In this document: in pieces, positions 50,270 through 58,500 of the stretch | How positions within the stretch are numbered: position 1 is the first letter of the stretch | How the letters are laid out: every line of letters begins with the position of its first letter | Source: Pisaster brevispinus | Lineage: Eukaryota; Echinodermata; Asteroidea; Forcipulatida; Asteriidae | NCBI GenBank assembly: GCA_023634235.1 | Contig: JAMKCF010000018.1 | Location: 5,237,474 to 5,301,473, forward strand | Direction: 5' to 3' | Length of the DNA: 64,000 nucleotides | Notes under the pieces: generated by a model | Databases searched by the model: none | Seen by the model: the letters and a program-made list of their open reading frames with translations, nothing else | Told to the model about the DNA's origin: nothing | Made by a program: the position numbers and the translations under genes

Positions 50270-50560
50270 TAAGCAGGATTTTCTGCTTAAACAGCTCTAT
50301 TAAATTGAGCAGGGTCATGACACTTGTGCCCTTGAGCATGGCACTTAACCATAATTGCTTTGTAAAAAGTTGCAAAGGTAGTGCATTCTGTTCTACCAGC
50401 TAGGCTCCTAGTGGATGATACCCATGCCCACATCTTTACGGACTGTGAAGGGGGTAACCCCGTTTCAGCCCCAGGAGTAGGTGGCATTGTAACCCCTGGT
50501 GACAACAAGGAATTTTGTGTCTGAGGGGGATTGTTAACTACAGAGACAAAAGGAAACAAC
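50270..50560. repeat. SINE-like dispersed repeat
   Basis: Contains TGCCCTTGAGCATGGCACTT, a word typical of SINE bodies in several animals, and GGGGGTAACCCC-type palindromic pieces. No A and B box pair was seen, so it is probably a tail fragment. It lies just 3' of the phosphatase gene. Confidence 0.4.
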
Positions 50561-50613
50561 AAAAGATGTCTCCACAGGGATGTAAAAAATAGAGTTTGCA
50601 GTTGTGTAGTGTG

Positions 50614-50619
50614 TTTATT
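50614..50619 (-). promoter_or_regulatory. Polyadenylation signal AATAAA of the phosphatase gene
   Basis: AATAAA on the minus strand, about 94 bp past the TAA stop of the last exon. It lies in a small inverted repeat (TAGTGT.TTTA/TAAA.ACACTA). Confidence 0.5.
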
Positions 50620-50712
50620 ATTAAACACTAGAGGCGATGAATGATTTTTGTTTCCCCAAAACCACTGATGAACAATCCCATCATGGCCAAGATCTTCTTT
50701 TTACCTACAACT

Positions 50713-50950
50713 TTACGACTTTAGTTTACTTATCAGATCCCCAAGCTCTTTAATGGAAGGCAGGTAGAAATCTGGGACGCGCTTTTGGTCTTCAACGGAG
50801 TTGCTAGCCTGGTTGTGTCTGACCTCCTCAAGGGTTGAGATTCCAGACAAGACAAAGAGCGTCTTCATCCCGCAATTCCTTCCCAGGAGGATATCTGTTC
50901 CGAGGGAGTCGCCCACGATGAGGGCACGTTCGGGGACCACATCTTTATGT
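50713..50950 (-). CDS. Phosphatase exon 8 (HAD motif IV, stop)
   Basis: 238 nt including TAA. It completes Arg233 and encodes HKDVVPERALIVGDSLGTD, with the two motif IV aspartates, then GMKTLFVLSGISTLEEV and the C-terminal VPDFYLPSIKEL, the standard PGP ending. Acceptor CATCAG/AC. Confidence 0.95.
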
Positions 50951-53900
50951 CTGATGGATGGGTATGAAAGGTCAAATAAACAGTCGTTAGAGATATTTTG
51001 TTTAGTTTATGGGTGGTGGGGGAGGGGAAGGGGGGTTTGGTTGTTCAAGGTAGCAGGGATGTGATAGGCTGTTGAAAAAACAAACTGAACAGTGAGCGTA
51101 AAGAGCGAAAGCTTGCGAGCGAGGGCAAAGCTTGCGAGCGAGGGCAAAGCTTGCGAGCTCGAAGCCTACAACTTTTGTTATAAAAGCCCTAATCTGCACT
51201 CTGGGGCATTCTTTTGGGTTTTTTTGTTTTGTTTTTTATGGTCTTAAAAATAAATAAAAATAAAATAAAATAAATAACAACTATCTAAAATTGTATTTTA
51301 CTTTACTTATGGTTGGTACCCGCTGTAGTCACCTCGCTAATAGTGGGCGGAGTCGACATTCATGTAAAAATACTGTGACAGGTTTTTTTTGCTGTTTGAT
51401 CAGCAAGTAGACACTGTAGTAAGCTGAAACTTTCAACGGTGACATTTAACGTAGCTTTCTTGATAATTTTGCCTATACATCAGCATTACCTTGACAAAAA
51501 CCCATCTATGACCCTACCTTTTAGAGAGGGAGTGTGCAATACCCTACGTACCTTTGCTGGATACATTCAAAGAGATATTTGTTGGGTTTACCAACTAGAA
51601 TAGGTTCTCTGAGAGCTGCCGTCTTCACTGCGTTAATTATACATCCAGTTCCTGTAAATACAAAGGGAGTACACCAACTGAGCCTACGTGTACATTGCAT
51701 AATCATGCAAGCTTAATGTAAAATAACACTACGCATCTAAACTGAATCTTTTTCGCCAACATTCATAAGGAAAATGCGCTGTTTGCACCAATCACTTCCC
51801 CCTTTTTTTTTCATCTACTAGAAGTTATTTTCTCTTTTAAAGAGTCTGTAGATATCAATCATTAAAAATAACAATTTTATCAAGACATAAATACTCAAAA
51901 AATACCTCATCTCAGGAGGCACCTGGATTAAAAAAAAACCCAGTATAGACCTTTCTATTCCAACGTCACAGTCCGAGTTTTTGCCAACCAAGGATGGACA
52001 ACTATTGGAAGCCATAAATGCAAAGCAGAAACAGATAGCCACAGTTAGTAACAATGGTACACAAATATTAACAAATAGTGTTGAATTTGTTGGAAACAAA
52101 GCAACCGATCATGGTGTGTATTTCTCTTTCATTGAAAGTTTGCAGAAATGTTGAATTTGGTCACAACATCCGTTAACATCCGGATCTCCTTTATCCCCGG
52201 TCCTGGCGGATTTGTTCATGGAAGAGTTTGAACTAGACACCATTGAAAATGCTGATCTTTGCCCCAACCTCTGGCTCCGCTACGTTGATGACACCTTTGT
52301 AGTTTGGCCCCACAGCAAGACAGCACTTGACCAGTTCCTACAACACCTCAACAACCAGCATCCACTCATCAAGTTCACCATGGAGCAAGAAGAGAACAAC
52401 ACCATCTCCTTCCTAGATGTCCAAGTCACCAGAAGAGCAGATGGGACCCTCGCTCACACCGTACACCGCAAGCCCACACACACCGACCGATATCTACACA
52501 ACTCTTCATTCCATCATCCACGCTTCAAGTCTGCTGTCCGCAACACCTTGGTTCGCCGTGTCTTCAACACCTGTGACCAAGACAGCTTTAAGCAGGAACT
52601 TCACCACATCAAGACATCGCTGCAACTCAACGGGTACAAGACATTCAACTTCAGCCAGCCCAAGCCAAGCCTCCCACCTGAAGACAGATCACAGTTTAAG
52701 GCAACCATCACCCTCCCGTACATCGACCACGCATCACACAAGCGCCAACGTATCTTCAGCCAAGTTCAAGTCAAGACCTTCCACACAGCACCAAACAAGA
52801 TTCAAGCATCTAATCACACACACAAGGACAAGCAAGACACTCAAGCCAAGGCCGGTGTTTACTGCATTCCCTGCAAATGTGGTAAAGTATACATCGGAGA
52901 GACCGGCCGCGACATATCTACCAGGATCAAGGAACATCAAGCACACGGCAGACTAGGACACCTGGACAAATCCACCATCATCAAACATTCACACAAACAA
53001 GCCAAGCTCATCGCACCTGTCAAGTTCTGGCATCAACACAGAGTCAGGGAGGCAATCGAGATAAAGGCACACAACACAGTTCCACAAGACATCGGATTCT
53101 TCATCAACGACATCTGGTCACCACTTCTCAAGCCAACCTTCCCAGCAGCAGCTCACCACAACACTGACACACTCCAGTGCACACACATCCAGCCAGCAAC
53201 CAACTCCCACACTTCACCGACCAAGAACAGCTTGGATACTTCCCGCCCTAATGTGCATCCCTCAAGCGCTACATAAGCAGCATCACCACCGGCAGTCCAG
53301 CATTCTCCTGAAGACGAGCAGAGTAAACTGTTCGAAACTTCGAGACCACACCCGCTCTTTTCAGAGCCAACACACCCTCAAAAGAGGTTTTATACATGGT
53401 TGTACCCGCAAGTTTACTATTTAGTATTTATAGTTACTTCTTATCTGTTAACACGATTGAAAGTTTTGCTAACATTCGGCCGTCCATGCCAACCAGCAGG
53501 GTTTGTTTATCAACAATAGAAAGGTCTTTACAACCCCAGAGATAATGTAAACAAACGCTGTGGGGTAAAGTATTTACACAGCTGCACAGGATGAGGCACA
53601 TTCTTCCTGTTTGTTGGCGTTGATATGAGGATAGATTGTACAAAAAATTTTGCTATTAAATAAAAAAAAAATAATCAGGTATTGCTAACTAATTAGTGAG
53701 CTTATTTTTCATATATTTTGATTATTTACAACAGTCTATGTAGAAGGTGGCCCATTCAGCAAAGCTGATAATTATTTAGCCTTCATTTTACAAAAATACA
53801 TCAACTTGTACAAGAAAATTCATTGACATGACATTAACAAAAGAATGTTCACAAAAAAACAAAACAAAAGGAAGCATGAAACACATGCCTACAAATATAC

Positions 53901-55499
53901 ACCCCCCCCCCCGACTTAAAGTGTTTGATTGGGTGAAGTATAGCACTGATCACCATGGCATCTGGTTTGACAAACGGATAGGTATTGTTTACCTGGTAAA
54001 ACGATACCTGTATCAGCATGCGGTGGGAACTGACAGTCTGCGTTTGTTCCGATGAACGGAACGTTGGGTTTATTCAAGTAACTCACTGCCCTCAGGACCT
54101 TCATGTAGGTGAATTCTCGATCGAAACCGACACAAACAGCGTTTACCTTTTGACAAAGACGGGGAAAAAAGCAGAAAAAAAACAAAAAACTTTGTTTCAT
54201 TGCAAATTAATGATGTCCTCTTACCAGGTTTGACAATGTTTGTCCCTGGGTAATGATTACGGCCGTCCATTTCTGTCGCGATGAAAGGAAATGTTGGATT
54301 GCTAAGGTAACTTGCAGCCTTGAAGATTTTGACATAGCTGATGTGAACGTCGTAACTGACTATGACTGCTCTTACCTATGGAGGGGGGAAAGTAAAAAAA
54401 AAAACAACAACACACAGCACAACAGAGTGTTAAAAACCTTGGCTGTAAAACCTACGTGTCAATTTGTGTAATAAATGTTTTATACAGGACTGGTAGAGCT
54501 GACAAAACATTTGCTGACAGTGTTCATGTTTTATGTGATCAACCATAGACATTAAAAATAAACCTGCGGAAATTTGGGCTTAATCTGTTGTGTGAGTCAG
54601 GAGAAAAAACAGTGAAAACCCATGCACACGTTTCAGCAGAGTTGTCCTTGAACCTGAAACAGTTTTCTCAAATGTGACTTTAGGTTTTAGTATGAACTTT
54701 AAAATTAGGAAACTTTAAGACAAAAATTATACATTGACGTTTTTTTTCATCCTCACCAATCCTGTATAATACCTTCGACCAGAGTGGGCAGTGCATGAGA
54801 GTGAAAGTGTACAACAAGCAGTGGGCAAAGTGCCACATATCCATATTAAGTAATCTGTTAAAAATTAATAAGCGACAGAAACGAATAAACATAGATTTTG
54901 GACCACATACACAGTGCGCTGTGTGTTAGGCCATGTTGGAACTGGTGGCTGTGGCTAAGGCCAGTGCTAAGGGTGTTGCTATGGGCATTCTATACTTAAA
55001 CATATGGTCGTGTGACAATCAAGCTGCAGCCGTAGCCAGAGCTAGTAATTTGGACATGGGCAATGGGCTTGAAAAAAAAAAAATGGACAACCCTCTCAGG
55101 GGACCCTGGTTCAAATCCCATTGGGGGCACTACATGGCTTGGGTTTTCAGTTCCTATGTGTTTGAGTGGGTTTTCCCTGAAATATTTCCCTGGGGTTTTT
55201 CTCCCACACGTAACGTTGAAACTTCTTTCATTGTCTTCTCTTCGTGGTTCTTGGCTAGTAGAGTGATTAAGTTCGCTTTTCTGAGAGTCCTTGGCTTCAC
55301 AACCAGAATAAATAAATGGAATTATAAACTTTCAACCAGTTACTGCATGCGCCCACACTTTCTACAGATGATACGGAGGGAGAGCACCCAAGAGCAGTAA
55401 CTAGGTGAGAGCTTAAAACTCCATGTACAGCCACTGGCCTGCTTTTATCATGATGACCTACCCTCTGAAATCCAGGGCTCAATTTGTATTTATTTATTT

Positions 55500-55530
<31 letters not shown>

Positions 55531-58500
55531 TATTTATCTTTGTTTGTTTGTTTGTTTGTTTGTTTTTTTTGTTTTTTTTTTGGGGGGGGGGGGGGGAAAT
55601 CGGGGTCGATAGCTCAAAAGTTTTACTGGACTAAATTTTAGTTTTTACAAGGCCCGAACCAAAATGAGAGATTTATCTCATTTGTCTTGTGGGTGATTTT
55701 ACACTTTGATACTTAACAGAACTGAAAGGTATTTATTTGTCAGACTCAAAAGTCAAAATTTCAAAATCGTTCTTTTTTTATTTAAAGATATTAAAGAGAG
55801 AAAACACACAACTCCTGGACTTGCCCAATCATAAGTTTACTGCCCCAACACTGAAATCACAGGCCTCAAGTCTGCGGTCTAGTGTCAATTTAAATTTAGC
55901 TTTGCATTATAGCAACCTTATTTACCATCGTTGGAAAGATCTGATCTTTCTCTTTCCAACCATTATAAACTTGAAAATGGAGGGTGAACATGGACACATT
56001 ACAGGAAAGCTCACTTAAAGAAAGAGGCTCAAATGAAACATCCTTTTCATCTGACAGCTCAAACCTGTTATCTCCCTGTAATTCCTTTTCCAAACAGTGA
56101 ACATAATTGGATCATGCACAAACCAGTAGGGTTGCTGACTGCCCCAGGCAGATTAACTGCTCATCCATTAAGTTTTATGACACAAGTAATTCAATGTAAA
56201 CACACCTAATTAGTGAAAAGGTTTTTTGGGGAAACTCGGAAACTCTTTAATCGAGCTTTCCCGTAATGCATAACTACGGCTTTATAACAAATGACCTTCA
56301 TGCTCAGGGTTGAGTTCTAATTTGTGTGTTAGTTTGGGAAACAAAAGTCGCCCATGGAAAAGATGAGGGGGTATGAGAGTGCAGTCGTCAAAAGTCACTC
56401 ATGGTAAGTAAAGAGTTAAAGGTATTACACAGGAAAGGATAAACACAACAAAAAATTGTTAAATTTTAGTCTGAAAGCTTATTGATTATGAATATGAAAT
56501 TCTTACTAGAACCATTTTATCCGTGAAATATTTCACTCAAAAATGAGAAAACTGTATCTGAAAACCTAAAAAAAATGCAGCAGCTAATTTCGGTTGCACA
56601 ATTTTCATCTTGTAAACACATAATGACAAATAAGGACAATGTGGTTACAAGCTGAAAATTGTGCATGGTTTCTCACTATTTTCTCCTGACTCAAACAACC
56701 AATTAAGCCCAAATTTTCACAGGTTTGTTATTTCAGAAAAACATGGTTCTCACTCAAAACATGAACACTGTGACTATTTTGTCAGCTCTACCAATCCTGT
56801 GTAATATCTTTCATATTGGACCCGGTTCAAGTCGGGTCAAGGTTGATAACAGAAAGATTTCATTTACCTCAGGATCCAGGGGTATCTGCAGCCAGTCTGT
56901 CTGAGTCCCCACAACCGGGTCAGGCTGCATCAGTGAAAATATTTAAATAGTAGACATTTTTAAATATATAGGGTGATTGCGGCTTGGCACTGGGGGTCCA
57001 CTCCAAACCTTGTGAGTTGCAATAGAATACTCTAAGGAGTTTGGAGTATGAATGGCCTGTAATTTGTCAGGTTTAGCTCACCCCTGGTTCTATGTAGCTA
57101 TTGTTGTGAAGATTGAGCTCTCCCAGACTGGTTTTCTTCAGGTGGTAGTGCCCTTACATACGCCAACTAATTTTGACAAGGTCCCTCAGGGTTATAATAT
57201 GACAGGCCTGTAAATGGTCAGGTTTAGCTCACTCCGGAGTTCTTCAGGACTGGCCTTCTTCAGGTATTTAGTAGGTACACCTCACTATGTTTAATACATG
57301 TTTGGATCAAAGGACCCTAGTAAATCTCTCTAGTGTGTTAGCATTTTGACAGGCCTGTACATTATCTGTTTTAGCTCACCCCTGGACCAGTGTAGCTGAT
57401 GTTGTGAAGTTTGAGCTCTTCCTCCAGACCCGACTCTCCGATGAGATACACCTTACCCTGGAACTTCAGCGTCTCCTTCAAGTACTGAGCAGCAGCATAG
57501 GCTGTGCAGAATATATCATCCTGAATATTAACAAAAAACATTACGGGAAAGCTCCGTTAAAGAAAGAGTAAAACATCATTTTCATCTGACAATTAACACC
57601 TGTTATCTCCATGTAGTTCCTTTTCCAAACAATGGACTTAATTGAATCATACACCTGTACACAAACCAGTAGTGCTGCTGACTGCCCAGGCAGATTAAGT
57701 GCTCATCCATTAAGTTTCATGACCCAAGTAACTCACCCAAGTAAACACACCCACTCTGTGAAAAGGATGTATAGTTTCCAAGTTTTTGTGGGGAAACTCG
57801 GAAAATCTTTAATGGAGCTTTCCCCGGGAAATCAAACCCCAAAATTTGACACAAGTCAATAGTTATGGTGTTTTCAATATTTCTGAGGTCCAGGGCAAGT
57901 TTTGAGACACTGGACCTGTGTTCTAACAGAAATTTTCCTGAATTTCGAACCTTAGGAAATGTAAACACGTATAGTCTCATGCATACATACCACAGAAACT
58001 TTGCCGAGACCAAAGTCAGTGAACCGCTTTGCGTACTGTATTCTTGACTTTGTGCTGTTGTTGGTGATAAAAAATATCCGCTTTCCCTGAGGAAGGAAAC
58101 ATAATAATGACTGGGCAGTATTAAGTCACAGTCTTCTAATGTTTCAAGTAATTTCAACGCATGAAACGGTGTTCTTGCTAGGAAAATTTGCAAAAATTTC
58201 GGAATGTAAAAACTTTGCCCTTTATATTTTTTACCTACGGTTTCCTTAACTTTAAGAATCAAAGACAGACACTCCCTAATTTTTTACCAATTCTCACAAA
58301 AAATTAATTTTTGCTCTTTTTCAGCATTGTAACGATTATAATAAAAGTCTTTATGTGCATAATTTTGAATGGTCAGACCGTAGGATAGTAAATAACTGTA
58401 TTAAAAATACAAACTCTCACCAATTCTTTCAGCTTCCTCAGTGTCTCTTGCGCTCCTGGGATTGCAGACTTGGCCGTCCAAATCACACCTGGTGCAAAAT

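Larger units (their letters stand above)
52168..53453. repeat. Target-site duplication of the Penelope-like element
   Basis: ATCCGTTAACA at 52,168-52,178 and ATCTGTTAACA at 53,443-53,453 flank the insertion, with one mismatch in 11. Both match the single GTTAGCAGAT-region site in the intact element at 49.1 kb. Confidence 0.7.
51944..53531 (-). mobile_element. MITE-like element of the 49,037 family, split by an insertion
   Basis: Ends TATAGACCTTTC (51,944) and GAAAGGTCTTTA (53,531). Its left part (to 52,178) and right part (from about 53,443) match the intact 312-bp copy at 49,037 in inverse orientation. The middle is the Penelope-like insertion. It lies in intron 6 of the phosphatase gene. 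Confidence 0.75.

Noticed and set aside
50287..50628. 113-codon minus-strand frame 3' of the phosphatase stop
   Set aside because: It lies in the SINE-like repeat beyond the stop codon and spans the AATAAA. No family features are seen.
53993..54375. Exon 6b as a dead duplicate
   Set aside because: Its frame, both splice sites and exon phases are intact and the cap pattern is conserved, so decay is not supported by the sequence.
54933..55400. 155-codon plus-strand frame
   Set aside because: It runs through a SINE-like segment with a B box and an A run, shows no domain, and lies within an intron of the opposite-strand gene.
57717..58262. 181-codon minus-strand frame overlapping exon 3
   Set aside because: It is in a different frame from the HAD sequence at 57,991-58,086 and covers part of a MITE. 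The real exon is identified by motif II and splice phase.
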